Shown: piece by piece, positions 8,120-17,380 of the stretch
How the letters are laid out: each line of letters begins with the position of its first letter
Position numbering within the stretch: position 1 is the first letter of the stretch
Assembly (NCBI GenBank): GCA_021851405.1
Contig: JAJZDW010000009.1
Coordinates: 44,924 to 108,923 of the forward strand
Direction of reading: 5' to 3'
DNA from: Pseudomonadota bacterium
Lineage (GTDB): Bacteria; Pseudomonadota; Gammaproteobacteria; Steroidobacterales; Steroidobacteraceae
DNA: 64,000 bases
Translations under genes and position numbers: made by a program
The notes under the pieces: model-generated
The model's input: the letters and a program-made list of their open reading frames with translations, nothing else
The model's database searches: none
Told to the model about the DNA's origin: nothing

Positions 8120-9742
8120 ATGCCCTGCCGTCCTTGCGCCTGTGCCGCCGCACTGCTGTGGCTGTGCGGCGGTGCTGCCGCTCGCGCGAATCCCCCCCCG
8201 CAATTGCTGCAGGTCGCCGGGCACACCGAGTTGCGGGTGCAGGGCAAGCCCCTGCTGCTGCTCGGCGGGGAACTCGCCAATTCCTCCGCCGGCACGGCCG
8301 CCGCGGCCGCTCGGGTGCTGCCGGCGCTCGCCCGGCGGGGCTTCAACACGATCCTGATGCCGGTCGCTTGGCGGCAGATCGAGCCGCGTCCGGGCCATTT
8401 CGACTTCGCGGTGCTGGATCAGTGGATCGCGCGCGCACGCGCGCAGCACCTGCACTTGGTGCTGCTGTGGTTCGGCAGCTGGAAGAATGCCCTCTCCAGC
8501 TACGCACCCACCTGGGTGCTCACCGATCCGCAGCGCTACCGGCGCGCGCGCTCGGTGAGCGGCGCACCGCTGCCGATGCTCTCGGTGTTCGGCCGCGCGA
8601 CGCGGCGAGCCGATGCGCAGGCATTCGCCCGGCTGCTGCATCACCTGCGGCGCATCGACGCACGGCAGCAGACGGTGGTGATGGTGCAGATCGAAAACGA
8701 GGTCGGTTACCTCGGCCTGGGGGGGCGTGACCGCTCGAGCCGCGCCAACCGGCTGTTCGCGCGACCCGTGCCGGGCCGATTGATCCGCGTGCTGCAAGCG
8801 GCACACTGCCGGCTGCCGTGGCGTCTGAAGCATGCGGTGCATCTGACGGGAGGCACTTGGACGGCGGTGTTCGGTCCGCTCGCCGATCAGGCGTTCATGG
8901 CGTGGTATTACGCCCGCTACGTGCAGGCCGTGGCACGCGCCGGGCTCGCCCGCGATGCACTGCCGGTGTATATGAATGCTCAACTGCCGGCGCCACACGA
9001 GCGCGCCGGCCATTACCCGAGCGGCGGCCCGGACCCGCTGATGCAGCCGATCTATCGTGCCGGCGCCCCGGCGATTGATTTCTACGCCCCGGACATCTAC
9101 TGGCCGGACTTCGAGCGCTGGGTGAGTCGCTACCGCCGCGCCGGCAACCCCATCTTCGTCCCCGAATCGCGCCGCTCCCTCGCCGCGTTCGATGCGCTGT
9201 ACGTGTTCGGACAAGCACGCGGCTTCGGCTTTTCGGCGTTCGCGGTCGATCAGCCGCCGCCGCAGGGCGATCGGCCGCAGCGTTCGCTCGCGGCCGTGTA
9301 CGAGGCGCTGCGGCATCTGGCCCCTGCGCTTCTTCGCGCGCAACGCGCCGATCGGACCCGCGCGCTGATTCTGCATCTCGACAGTCCGCGGCCCGAGCAG
9401 ACGCTCGCACTGGGCGGTTACTGGTTCCGGGCCACGCTGGCGCGCGACTGGAAGAGCGGCCGGCCGCTGACGCACACGGGCGCGATGCTGCTCATCGAGC
9501 GGCGCGCGGGCGACTTCGATCTGCTCGGCATGGGCCTCACCGTGACCGTGCTGCGTGATCCGGATGTCGACACCGGCATCGCCGGCATTGCGCAGGTGGA
9601 TCGGCTCGCGTGGCACGCCGGCCGCTGGCGTGTTGTGCAGCGCCTGAACGGCGATCAGACCAACCAGGGCCGGCAGATCCTGCTCTCAGCGCACCACGTC
9701 GGGGTGTACCGGGTGCGCCTCTACAGCATTGCGCGGCGCTGA
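8120..9742 (+). CDS. Secreted glycoside hydrolase, GH35/GH42-like (beta-galactosidase type with C-terminal DUF5597-like domain)
   Basis: A 540-residue protein starting at an ATG preceded by GAGGAA. A short signal peptide (CACAAALLWLCGGAAARA) precedes the mature part. The TIM-barrel opening GKPLLLLGGELANSSA, the strand FNTILMPVAWRQIEP and the acid/base segment MVQIENEVG are classic for the GH-A clan (GH35/42). FVPESRR is a likely nucleophile segment. The C-terminal beta-rich part resembles the DUF5597 region of Caulobacter-type beta-galactosidases. It probably trims galactosyl or related side chains from glycan in the periplasm. It is transcribed divergently from the receptor operon and shares its operator. 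The exact GH family is inferred from motifs; the linkage is not determinable. Confidence 0.8.
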   Translation: MPCRPCACAAALLWLCGGAAARANPPPQLLQVAGHTELRVQGKPLLLLGGELANSSAGTAAAAARVLPALARRGFNTILMPVAWRQIEPRPGHFDFAVLDQWIARARAQHLHLVLLWFGSWKNALSSYAPTWVLTDPQRYRRARSVSGAPLPMLSVFGRATRRADAQAFARLLHHLRRIDARQQTVVMVQIENEVGYLGLGGRDRSSRANRLFARPVPGRLIRVLQAAHCRLPWRLKHAVHLTGGTWTAVFGPLADQAFMAWYYARYVQAVARAGLARDALPVYMNAQLPAPHERAGHYPSGGPDPLMQPIYRAGAPAIDFYAPDIYWPDFERWVSRYRRAGNPIFVPESRRSLAAFDALYVFGQARGFGFSAFAVDQPPPQGDRPQRSLAAVYEALRHLAPALLRAQRADRTRALILHLDSPRPEQTLALGGYWFRATLARDWKSGRPLTHTGAMLLIERRAGDFDLLGMGLTVTVLRDPDVDTGIAGIAQVDRLAWHAGRWRVVQRLNGDQTNQGRQILLSAHHVGVYRVRLYSIARR

Positions 9743-9823
9743 ACGCCGCGGGTGTTCCCGGGACGTGCGCACCCCTGCGCTGACGGCCGCGCCGGCGGCG
9801 CGGCACCATTGACGGCGCCATAT

Positions 9824-9837
9824 TGATACCGCTACCA
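9824..9837. promoter_or_regulatory. LacI-family operator upstream of xylA
   Basis: TGATACCGCTACCA matches 12 of 14 positions of the perfect site TGGTAGCGCTACCA. A TTGACG element (9809-9814) and a TACCAT element (9833-9838), 18 bp apart, bracket it, so a bound repressor would occupy the promoter core. A roughly 190-nt leader follows before xylA; I see no convincing gene in it. Confidence 0.68.
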
Positions 9838-10024
9838 TGCCGACAGAGATCTTATACAGATGTACGCGCGCGTAACCTCACAGTTGACTCTGCACACATC
9901 GACCGCGCCTCGTGGTCGGCTGGCCTGCACCGTCCGTACGCGCCCTGATTTTCCCACTCCCGGCCGCCTTCGCGCGCGCGCGTAAGGGGACGGTGATCCC
10001 GAATTCATTGCACGGAGTTGTCCG

Positions 10025-11341
10025 ATGAGCCTGTTTTCCAAGATTGCACCGGTTCGGTTCGAGGGTCCGGATACCGATAACGAATTCGCCTTCCGCGTCT
10101 ACGACAAGGACCGCCCAGTACTCGGCAAGCGCATGGAGGACTGGCTGCGCGGCGCGGTGTGCTACTGGCACTCGTTCAACTGGCCGGGTCAGGACATCTT
10201 CGGCGCCGGCACCCTGCCGCGCCCGTGGCTCGGCGCGACCATCAGCCAGGAGATGGCCGACGCGAAGCTCGAAGCGGCCTTCGACTTCCTCAGCCGCCTC
10301 GGACTGCCGTACTTCGCGTTCCACGATGTCGACGCCATGGCCACGGCAACGAGCGCCCAGGAACACGATCGCAACCTCAAGACCATCGTGGCGCACATCG
10401 AGGCGAAGATGGCCGCCACCGGCGTGAAGCTGCTCTGGGGCACGGCCAACCTGTTCAGCCACCCGCGCTATGCCGGCGGTGCCGCCACCAGCCCGGACCC
10501 CGAGGTGTACGGCTGGGCGGCCGCCCAGGTGCGCGGCTGCCTGGAGGCGACGCATCGGCTCGGCGGCCAGAACTATGTGTTGTGGGGCGGACGCGAAGGC
10601 TACGACTCGCTGCTGAACACCGATTTGAAGCGCGAACTCGATCACTACGGACGCTTCCTCTCCATGGTGGTCGAGCACAAGCACCGCATCGGCTTCAAGG
10701 GTGCGATCCTGATCGAGCCGAAGCCCTTCGAGCCGACCAAGCATCAGTACGACCGCGACGTGGCGGCCGTCTACGCCTTCCTGCAGCGCTACGACCTCGC
10801 CAAAGAGGTGCAGGTCAATATCGAAGTCAATCACGCCACCCTCGCCGGGCTGGACTTCGAGCATGAAGTCGCTGCCGCGTTCACCTACGGCATTTTCGGC
10901 TCGATCGACATCAACCGCGGCGATGCGCGCAATGGCTGGGACACCGACCAGTTCCCGAACAATGCGCAGGAGCTCGTTCCAGCGTTCGTCGCGCTGCTCG
11001 AGGGCGGCGGTTTCACTACGGGCGGATTTAACTTCGACGCCAAGCTGCGCCGTCAGTCGGTCGATCCGACCGATCTGTTCCTCGCGCACATCGGCGGCAT
11101 CGACACGCTGGCGCGCGCGCTGCTCGGCGCCGCCGATGTCATCTCCGAGCGCAAGCTCGCTGAGCTGAAGAAGAGCCGCTATCAGGGTTGGGACGGGCCG
11201 CTCGGCCAGCGCATCGAGAGCGGCGCTCTGGATCTCGCCGCGCTCGCGGACCTGGCGATCGCCTCGGACTTCCAGCCGACGGTACGCTCGGGCAAGCAGG
11301 AGCTCGCCGAGAGCCTTATCGCGCGCCACTGCAAGTACTAA
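10025..11341 (+). CDS. xylA: Xylose isomerase
   Basis: A 438-residue protein, close to the class II (E. coli-type, ~440 aa) xylose isomerases, catalysing D-xylose to D-xylulose in the cytoplasm. The catalytic His segment FHDVDAMA, the VLWGGREGYDSLLNT block, the metal-ligand region ILIEPKPFEPTKHQYD and NIEVNHATLAGLDFEHE are all present. GSIDINRGDARNGWDTDQFP gives the remaining metal ligands. It has its own LacI-type operator. A halogenase-like gene follows after 9 bp, so the two are probably one transcript. No xylulokinase or xylose transporter is in the window. Confidence 0.96.
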   Translation: MSLFSKIAPVRFEGPDTDNEFAFRVYDKDRPVLGKRMEDWLRGAVCYWHSFNWPGQDIFGAGTLPRPWLGATISQEMADAKLEAAFDFLSRLGLPYFAFHDVDAMATATSAQEHDRNLKTIVAHIEAKMAATGVKLLWGTANLFSHPRYAGGAATSPDPEVYGWAAAQVRGCLEATHRLGGQNYVLWGGREGYDSLLNTDLKRELDHYGRFLSMVVEHKHRIGFKGAILIEPKPFEPTKHQYDRDVAAVYAFLQRYDLAKEVQVNIEVNHATLAGLDFEHEVAAAFTYGIFGSIDINRGDARNGWDTDQFPNNAQELVPAFVALLEGGGFTTGGFNFDAKLRRQSVDPTDLFLAHIGGIDTLARALLGAADVISERKLAELKKSRYQGWDGPLGQRIESGALDLAALADLAIASDFQPTVRSGKQELAESLIARHCKY

Positions 11342-11350
11342 ACTAGGTAG

Positions 11351-12856
11351 GTGACCAATCAGCCCATTCGCAGCGTGGCCATCGTCGGCGGCGGGACCGC
11401 CGGCTGGATGGCCGCGGCGACCCTCTCGCAGTCCTTCCCGCATCTCACCGGTAGCATCCGGCTCGTCGAGTCCGCCGATATCAGCACGGTGGGCGTCGGT
11501 GAGGCGACCATCCCGCCGATCATCGAGTACCTCCGGACGCACGGGATCGACGAGAACGAGCTGATCCGCAAGACGCAGGCGACCTTCAAACTCGGCATCG
11601 AGTTCAAGGACTGGCGGCGGGCCGGCCACAGCTACATCCATCCGTTCGGACCCACGGGTGCCCCGCTTCGCGGGGTTCCCTTTTACACCTACTGGCACAA
11701 ATGCGCGCAGGTCGGAACGGCCGCGCCGCTCGAGCTGTACTCACTGCAGGCCATGGCAGCGAGGGAGGCGCGCTTCGCTCGACCCACGCCCCGACAGCAC
11801 TCCCCACTCGCGAGCATCGTGTACGCACTGCACCTGGATGCGAAGCGCTTGGCCGCCTACCTGCGCACGTACGCCGAGGCCCGCGGCGTGCGGCGCATCG
11901 AGGGCACCGTGCGCAGCGTCGCGCTGCGCAGCGCGGACGGCTTCATCGAGTCACTCACGCTCGAGAGCGGCGAGCGCATCGATGCGGATCTGTACATCGA
12001 CTGCACGGGGTTTCGGGGCTTGCTGATCGAAGGAGCGCTACACACGGGGTACGAGGACTGGACGCGCTGGCTGCCGTGCGACCGGGCCATTGCGGTGGCC
12101 TGCCAGCGCACCGGCCCGCTCTCCTCGCACACCCTCGCCACGGCGCGGGAAGTCGGCTGGCAATGGCGTATCCCGCTGCAGCACCGCGTGGGCAACGGCT
12201 ACGTCTACAGCAGTCAGTTCATGGACGATGATGCGGCCGAGGCGGCGCTGCTCGGCAGTCTCGAGGGCGCACCGCTGCGCACCCCTCTGCGGCTGCGCTT
12301 CACGACCGGTCGGCGCCGCAAGTTCTGGAACCGCAACTGCGTGGCCATCGGGCTTGCGGCCGGCTTCCTCGAACCGCTGGAGTCCACCGGCATCCATCTC
12401 ATCCAGCGCGGACTGTTCGTGCTGCTGAAACTCTTCCCCGACCGGAATTTCCGCGCCCGGGACATCGAGGAATACAACCAGCAGCTCGCCTTCGACTACG
12501 AGCGGGCGCGCGATTTCCTGATCGCGCACTATCATTTCACCGAGCGGGACGGACCATTCTGGGCGCACTGTCGGGCCACGGAGCTGCCCGACAGCCTGCG
12601 CGAGCGCATCGCGCTCTTTGCCAACTACGGACGACTGATGCGCGATGAGAACGAGCTGTTCTCGGTGCAGAGCTGGTTTCACATGCTCATCGGCCAGGGG
12701 GCGCAGAGCGCCGGCTACGATCCTTTCGCCGACAGCATCGGCCCGGACCCGCAGGCCGCGCTCGATGATGTCCGCGCCGTCATTGCCCGCTGCGCCGCGA
12801 CGCTGCCATCGCACGAGGCCTTCATCCGCGAGCATTGCCGGGCCGCCGCGGAGTGA
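11351..12856 (+). CDS. Tryptophan-halogenase-like flavoprotein (xylA-linked copy)
   Basis: A 501-residue protein with a GTG start preceded by AGGTAG, only 9 bp after the xylA stop. It has the FAD-binding GGGTAGW at 13-19, the family lysine at K80 (ATFKLG), the complete WxWxIP motif (GWQWRIPLQHR) and GFLEPLESTGI carrying the active-site Glu. It is thus more canonical than the receptor-linked copy, and the two differ widely in sequence, so this is not a recent duplication. Co-transcription with xylose isomerase and a shared sugar operator make secondary-metabolite tryptophan halogenation improbable. The true substrate is unknown. No dedicated flavin reductase is seen. Confidence 0.88.
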   Translation: MTNQPIRSVAIVGGGTAGWMAAATLSQSFPHLTGSIRLVESADISTVGVGEATIPPIIEYLRTHGIDENELIRKTQATFKLGIEFKDWRRAGHSYIHPFGPTGAPLRGVPFYTYWHKCAQVGTAAPLELYSLQAMAAREARFARPTPRQHSPLASIVYALHLDAKRLAAYLRTYAEARGVRRIEGTVRSVALRSADGFIESLTLESGERIDADLYIDCTGFRGLLIEGALHTGYEDWTRWLPCDRAIAVACQRTGPLSSHTLATAREVGWQWRIPLQHRVGNGYVYSSQFMDDDAAEAALLGSLEGAPLRTPLRLRFTTGRRRKFWNRNCVAIGLAAGFLEPLESTGIHLIQRGLFVLLKLFPDRNFRARDIEEYNQQLAFDYERARDFLIAHYHFTERDGPFWAHCRATELPDSLRERIALFANYGRLMRDENELFSVQSWFHMLIGQGAQSAGYDPFADSIGPDPQAALDDVRAVIARCAATLPSHEAFIREHCRAAAE

Positions 12857-12893
12857 GTCGCGCGGCGCTGCGGGGCGCGACACGCCCCGCAGA

Positions 12894-13868
12894 CTAGCGC
12901 GTGCCGCTGCGCGAACTCACCACATCGAGCGGGCGGCCGGGCTGCTGGCGGCGCACCAGAGTGCTCTTGCCGAACAGCGACTCGAGCAGATCGACGGCGA
13001 GCTTCGCGGTGCGGTTGTGCTCATCGAGCGCCGGATTGAGCTCCACCACATCGAGCGAACCGACCTGGCGGGTATCGGCGATCATTTCCATGCACAGCTG
13101 TGCTTCACGGTAGGTCGGTCCGCCCGGCACGGTCGTGCCGACGCCCGGGGCGATGTCCGGATCGAGAAAATCGACATCGAAGCTCACGTGCAGATGGGTA
13201 TCGGCGTCAACGCCGCTCAGCGCCTGTTCCATGGTGGCGCGCATGCCCATCTCATCGATGTAGCGCATGTCGAACACCTCCACGGACAGCTCGTGCACCA
13301 GGCGCCGCTCACCCTCATCGACACTGCGGATGCCGATCTGGCGGATCCACTGCGGGTGGATCGCCGGGCTCTGCCCGCCGATGCCGGTGAGCGTCCGCGG
13401 ACCGAGACCGCACAGGCAGGCGAGCGGCATGCCGTGCAGGTTACCGCTCGGGGAGAGCTCCCCGGTGTTGAAATCCGCGTGCGCATCCAGCCACAGCACG
13501 CGCAGTTTCTGATGGGTGTCGCGGCAGTGCCTCGCCGCTGCACTGATCGAGCCGATCGCAAGCGAGTGATCGCCCCCGAGCATGATCGGCAGGTGGCCCT
13601 CACCGAGCGCGCCGTACACGGCCTCGTGCACCCGCTCGTTCCACGCCGCCACGGCGGGCAGATTGCGGTAGCCCTCGCGTGCCGCCTCGCTGCGGTGGCC
13701 CGGTCCGGCGAGATTGCCGCGGTCGAGCACGCTCAGGCCGCGCGCCTCGAGCGCTGCGTGTACGCCGGCGACCCGCATCGCCTCGGGGCCCATCGAGGCG
13801 CCGAGCTCCGCGGCGCCCACGTCGGTCGGCGCGCCGATCAGCGCGACTGTGCGCCGCGCCGCGCTCAT
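12894..13868 (-). CDS. rocF: Arginase
   Basis: A 324-residue ureohydrolase. The binuclear manganese ligands are visible in MLGGDHSLAIGS, WLDAHADFNTGE and SFDVDFLDPDIAPG, in the order and spacing of arginases. It hydrolyses arginine to ornithine and urea in the cytoplasm. Its ATG overlaps the stop of the upstream ornithine cyclodeaminase (ATGA), so they form an operon turning arginine to ornithine to proline. An Lrp/AsnC regulator diverges upstream. The GGDHSL/DAHADFN pairing favours arginase over agmatinase, and the neighbouring OCD supports it. Confidence 0.9.
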   Translation of the reverse strand: MSAARRTVALIGAPTDVGAAELGASMGPEAMRVAGVHAALEARGLSVLDRGNLAGPGHRSEAAREGYRNLPAVAAWNERVHEAVYGALGEGHLPIMLGGDHSLAIGSISAAARHCRDTHQKLRVLWLDAHADFNTGELSPSGNLHGMPLACLCGLGPRTLTGIGGQSPAIHPQWIRQIGIRSVDEGERRLVHELSVEVFDMRYIDEMGMRATMEQALSGVDADTHLHVSFDVDFLDPDIAPGVGTTVPGGPTYREAQLCMEMIADTRQVGSLDVVELNPALDEHNRTAKLAVDLLESLFGKSTLVRRQQPGRPLDVVSSRSGTR

Positions 13869-14947
13869 GCGCTCAGCGCCTCGGCGAGCTCGGCAACCGT
13901 CTCGCGCGCGGTGCGCGGTGTGGCGATCATGGCGTAGAGATCCTTCGGGTCGGCGAGATCGGGGATCAGATCGATGGTGGCGTGCGTGCCCCGCCGTTCG
14001 CGGTGCAGCTGGTGCACGTAGCGTAGCGCTGCGAAGTCCTCGAGCGCAAAACCGACCGAGTCGAAGATCGTCACGTCCTGCGCGCCGGTGCGCCCGCCGC
14101 GGCCCGCGCTGAGCACGGCGGCGAGTTCCGTCACCGGGAAATCCGCCGGCATTTGCTGGATCTCACCTTCGATGCGTGATTGCGGTTCGAACTCGACCAC
14201 GACGCGTGCGTCGGCGCGCCGCAGGATGTCCGCATGCAGTTCGGTCTTGCCCGGGCAGTCCCCGCCCACCGCGTTCAGGTGCATGCCCGGGGCGATCATC
14301 TCGGGGGTGAGGATGGTGGCGTTGCACTTGTCGGCGGTAATCGTGGTGACGATATCCGCCCCGACACAGGCCTCGCCCGCCGAACGGCACCGCACCACGC
14401 GCAGCCCCGGCAGACGGGTGCGACTGAGGTTCGCGACCAGTTTGTCGGTGGCCTGCGGATCGACGTCATAGAGCCGCAGCTCGCGCACGCCCAGCTGGTC
14501 ATGGAATGCGATGGCCTGGAACTCCGACTGCGAGCCGTTGCCGATCAGCGCCATGACCCGGCTGTCGCTGCGAGCGAGCGCGCGCGCCGCCACGACCGAG
14601 GTCGCCGCCGTGCGCAGCGCGGTCGTCAGCGTCATTTCCGCAAGCGCCAGCGGGTACCCGGTCTCAACGTCGGCGAGCATGCCGAAGGCCATCACGGTCA
14701 GCAGACCTTTGGCCGTGTTCTTGGGGTGGCCGTTGACGTACTTGAACGCGTACTGACGGCCGTCGCTCGTGGGCATCAGCTCAATCACGCCGACGGGCGA
14801 ATGGGTGGCGTGCCGCGGGGATTTTTCGAACGCGCTCCAGCGGCGGTAATCCGCTTCGATTTCGCGCGCCATCCCGGCGATGAACGCCGCGGTGCCGAGA
14901 TCTCGCACGAGTTCCTGGACCCGACGAGTGCCGATGAAGTCGACCAT
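13865..14947 (-). CDS. ocd: Ornithine cyclodeaminase
   Basis: A 360-residue protein starting at the ATG at 14947, which has GGAGAGAGACC upstream; the open frame continues to 15088 without a ribosome site. It belongs to the OCD/mu-crystallin family. FKYVNGHPKNTAKGL is the substrate-binding lysine region, RTAATSVVAARALARSDS precedes the NAD site (ALIGNGSQSEFQ), and the catalytic segment NAVGGDCPGKTE contains the conserved Asp. It converts ornithine to proline and ammonia with NAD. It is translationally coupled to arginase. The D-C-P-G-K-T-E form is that of true OCDs rather than alanine dehydrogenase-like members. Confidence 0.9.
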   Translation of the reverse strand: MVDFIGTRRVQELVRDLGTAAFIAGMAREIEADYRRWSAFEKSPRHATHSPVGVIELMPTSDGRQYAFKYVNGHPKNTAKGLLTVMAFGMLADVETGYPLALAEMTLTTALRTAATSVVAARALARSDSRVMALIGNGSQSEFQAIAFHDQLGVRELRLYDVDPQATDKLVANLSRTRLPGLRVVRCRSAGEACVGADIVTTITADKCNATILTPEMIAPGMHLNAVGGDCPGKTELHADILRRADARVVVEFEPQSRIEGEIQQMPADFPVTELAAVLSAGRGGRTGAQDVTIFDSVGFALEDFAALRYVHQLHRERRGTHATIDLIPDLADPKDLYAMIATPRTARETVAELAEALSA

Positions 14948-15062
14948 GGTCTCTCTCCTGTCAGTACCCGGCGCGCCGGAGATGCGCGGGCCGGGAGACC
15001 ATGATCCCCGCCCCCGCAGCCAAAGAATAGCCAGATATTTACCAAAAATGCGGCCTCCGTTG

Positions 15063-15094
15063 ATCAAATTGTCACTCTCATGGTACATTTTGAT
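15063..15094. promoter_or_regulatory. Inverted repeat in the AT-rich OCD/Lrp divergent control region
   Basis: ATCAAA (15063-15068) and TTTGAT (15089-15094) form a 6-bp inverted repeat separated by 20 bp. It lies in an unusually AT-rich stretch between ornithine cyclodeaminase and its divergent Lrp/AsnC regulator. TTGTCA at 15069-15074 could be a -35 for the regulator. Lrp-type proteins bind such AT-rich imperfect dyads, so this is a plausible auto- and cross-regulatory site. Assignment is by position only. Confidence 0.4.
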
Positions 15095-15130
15095 AGACTT
15101 CGAAGCCGATCATGTCGCTGGGAGTGCCCG

Positions 15131-15553
15131 ATGGACGATCTCGATCACCGCCTCGTCTCGTTGCTGCGCGCCCATGCGCGCACCTCGATCGCCTCACTCG
15201 CTCAGCACCTCGGCGTGGCGCGCGGCACGGTTCAGAACCGCATGAACAAGCTCGAGGCCGACGGCACGATCGTCGGCTATACCGTGCGGCTGAAGCCCGA
15301 CGTGCAGGAGGATCAGATCCGCGCCTTCATGACCATCGCCGCGGAGGGCAACCAGGTCGACGCCGTCGTCAAGACGCTGCGCGGTGACCCGGCGGTCGCC
15401 AGTCTCTACAGCACCAACGGCCGCTGGGATCTGGTGGCGGAACTGCGCGCCGACTCCCTCGCATCCTTCGACCGCGTCCTCGCCCGTGTCAGCCGCACCC
15501 CCGGGGTCTCGAGCACCGAAACCAGCCTGCTGCTCTCGACGTTCAAGCTCTGA
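15131..15553 (+). CDS. Lrp/AsnC-family transcriptional regulator
   Basis: A 140-residue protein. The ATG at 15131 (GGGAG upstream) gives MDDLDHRLVSLLRAHARTS, the typical Lrp start; a longer frame to 15080 lacks family homology. A helix-turn-helix spans about residues 5-55 (ASLAQHLGVARGTVQNRMNKLEADGTIVGYTV), followed by the RAM ligand-binding beta-alpha sandwich. It faces the ocd-arginase operon, so it probably senses arginine, ornithine or proline and controls that operon, by analogy with PutR/ArgR-like Lrp members. The ligand is inferred. Confidence 0.9.
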   Translation: MDDLDHRLVSLLRAHARTSIASLAQHLGVARGTVQNRMNKLEADGTIVGYTVRLKPDVQEDQIRAFMTIAAEGNQVDAVVKTLRGDPAVASLYSTNGRWDLVAELRADSLASFDRVLARVSRTPGVSSTETSLLLSTFKL

Positions 15554-15679
15554 AGCCGCACGCCGCCGAGCCGAGCGCGCCGACGCATGCACCGCAGGAC
15601 GAGGTCCGCGACCGAGGCGTCGCGCATGCCGTCAGGAACGGCTCGACGCAGCGTTGAGGCCGGATGCTAAGATCCGCGC

Positions 15680-16774
15680 ATGAACCGCCCAGCGAAGCTT
15701 CGCGTCGCGCTCCTGTTCGGCGGCCAGTCGGCCGAACACGAAATCTCCATTCTGTCGGCCCGCAATGTGCTCGCGGCCCTCGATCCGCAGCGTTTCGAGG
15801 CCGTGTTGGTCGGCATCGACCGGCAGGGTCGGTGGCTGCGCCAGGATGGCGCGCGGCTGCTCGAGAGCGCGCGCGATCCGCGTCTGGTGCGCATCGAGGA
15901 CGGGCCGCCGGTCAGCAAAGAGGTGCTCTTCGCCAGCGCCTCCCCCGGTGCCATCGACGTCATCTTCCCGGTCCTGCACGGCACGATGGGCGAAGACGGC
16001 ACGGTGCAGGGGTTGTTCGAGCTCACCGGCGTTCCTTATGTCGGAGCGGGCGTGCTCGGCTCGGCCATCGGCATGGACAAGGACGTCAGCAAGCGGCTGC
16101 TGCGCGATGCGGGCATCCCGATTGCCGCCTTCCACACCCTGCGCCGTGACCACTTCGATGCCGACCCGGCCGCCGCGCTGGCGCAGGCGCAGGACCTCGG
16201 TCTGCCCGTGTTCACCAAGCCGGCCAATGCCGGCTCCTCGATCGGCGTGCGCAAAGTCATGGCGCAAGCGGATCTAGAGGCTGCCGTCCGTCACGCGTTC
16301 CAGTTCGATGACAAGGTGCTGATCGAGGCGGCCGTCACGGCTCGGGAGATCGAACTCGCCGTGCTCGGCGGCGAGCCGCCGGCGGTGTCGGTCGCCGGGG
16401 AGATCGTGGTCCGGCACCCGGACGGCTTTTATTCCTACGACGCGAAGTATCTCGATGAGAGCGGCGCGCGCCTGGAATTACCGGCGCGCCTCTCGCCCGA
16501 GGTGCTGATGCGCGCCCAGGCGATGGCGGTGCGCAGCTTCGAAGTGCTCGAATGCGAGGGCATGGCGCGGGTGGATCTGTTCCTCGAGCCCGACGGCACG
16601 CTGCGGGTGAACGAGATCAACACACTGCCGGGCTTCACCGCCATCTCGATGTACCCGAAGCTCTGGGAACTGTCCGGGCTCGCGCCGCGCGCGCTGGTGA
16701 CGCGGCTGATCGATCTGGCGCTCGAGCGCGCCCGGCGCCGCGCGGCGCTGAAGCGCAGCGCCGGGGAGCCCTGA
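15680..16774 (+). CDS. ddlA: D-alanine--D-alanine ligase (DdlA type)
   Basis: A 364-residue ATP-grasp enzyme that joins two D-alanines for peptidoglycan. It opens KLRVALLFGGQSAEHEISILSA and has the VLHGTMGEDGTVQG substrate region, FTKPANAGSSIGVRKV nucleotide loop and metal-binding RVDLFLEPDG...VNEINTLPGFT. Length and the extra N-terminal region match DdlA (364 aa in E. coli) rather than the shorter DdlB. Its position outside the mur/fts cluster also fits DdlA. A GST gene follows after 3 bp. Confidence 0.95.
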   Translation: MNRPAKLRVALLFGGQSAEHEISILSARNVLAALDPQRFEAVLVGIDRQGRWLRQDGARLLESARDPRLVRIEDGPPVSKEVLFASASPGAIDVIFPVLHGTMGEDGTVQGLFELTGVPYVGAGVLGSAIGMDKDVSKRLLRDAGIPIAAFHTLRRDHFDADPAAALAQAQDLGLPVFTKPANAGSSIGVRKVMAQADLEAAVRHAFQFDDKVLIEAAVTAREIELAVLGGEPPAVSVAGEIVVRHPDGFYSYDAKYLDESGARLELPARLSPEVLMRAQAMAVRSFEVLECEGMARVDLFLEPDGTLRVNEINTLPGFTAISMYPKLWELSGLAPRALVTRLIDLALERARRRAALKRSAGEP

Positions 16775-16777
16775 ACG

Positions 16778-17380
16778 ATGAAGCTCTACTTCAACGCCCT
16801 CTCCCCCTTCGCCCGCAAGGTGCGCATCAGCGCTCTCGAGCTCGGCCTCGCCGAGCGCATCGAGCTGATCGAGGTGACTCTCTCCCCGGTCCAGCCGCAC
16901 CACGGACTGCGCACGCACAATCCCCTCGGGAAGATCCCGGCGCTGCTCACTGATGCCGATGAGGCGCTGTATGACTCCCCGGTGATCTGCGAGTACCTGG
17001 ATACGCTCGCCGGTGCCGATCGCCTGTGTCCGGCGGCCGGCGCCGCACGCTGGCGCGCGCTGCGCCAGCAGGCGCTGGCCGACGGCCTGATCGATGCGGC
17101 GATTCTGATGCGCTACGAACGGGTGATCCGACCCGAGGCGCTGCGTTGGAGCGAGTGGCTCGACGGACAGCAGCTGAAGATCCGCACCGCACTCGATGCA
17201 CTCGAAGCCGAGCCACTCGCCGGACCGTTCGACATCGGCGCGATTTCGATCGTGTGCGCGCTCGATTACCTCGAGTTGCGCTTTCCCGAGGAGCTCTGGC
17301 GCGAGGGTCGACCGCAGCTGAGCGCCTGGCACGAGGCGCTCAGCCCTCGCCCGTCGATCGCCTCGACCCGGCCGTCCTAG
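16778..17380 (+). CDS. Glutathione S-transferase family protein
   Basis: A 200-residue protein with the thioredoxin-fold N-terminus MKLYFNALSPFARKVRISALE. Ser8 in the SPFARKV motif lies where the catalytic Ser/Cys of beta/zeta-like GSTs sits. The glutathione-binding NPLGKIPALLT and DSPVICEYLD blocks follow, with a helical C-domain after about 85. It is coupled to ddlA and meets rdgC tail to tail, with stops overlapping by 4 bp. Substrate unknown. Confidence 0.88.
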   Translation: MKLYFNALSPFARKVRISALELGLAERIELIEVTLSPVQPHHGLRTHNPLGKIPALLTDADEALYDSPVICEYLDTLAGADRLCPAAGAARWRALRQQALADGLIDAAILMRYERVIRPEALRWSEWLDGQQLKIRTALDALEAEPLAGPFDIGAISIVCALDYLELRFPEELWREGRPQLSAWHEALSPRPSIASTRPS

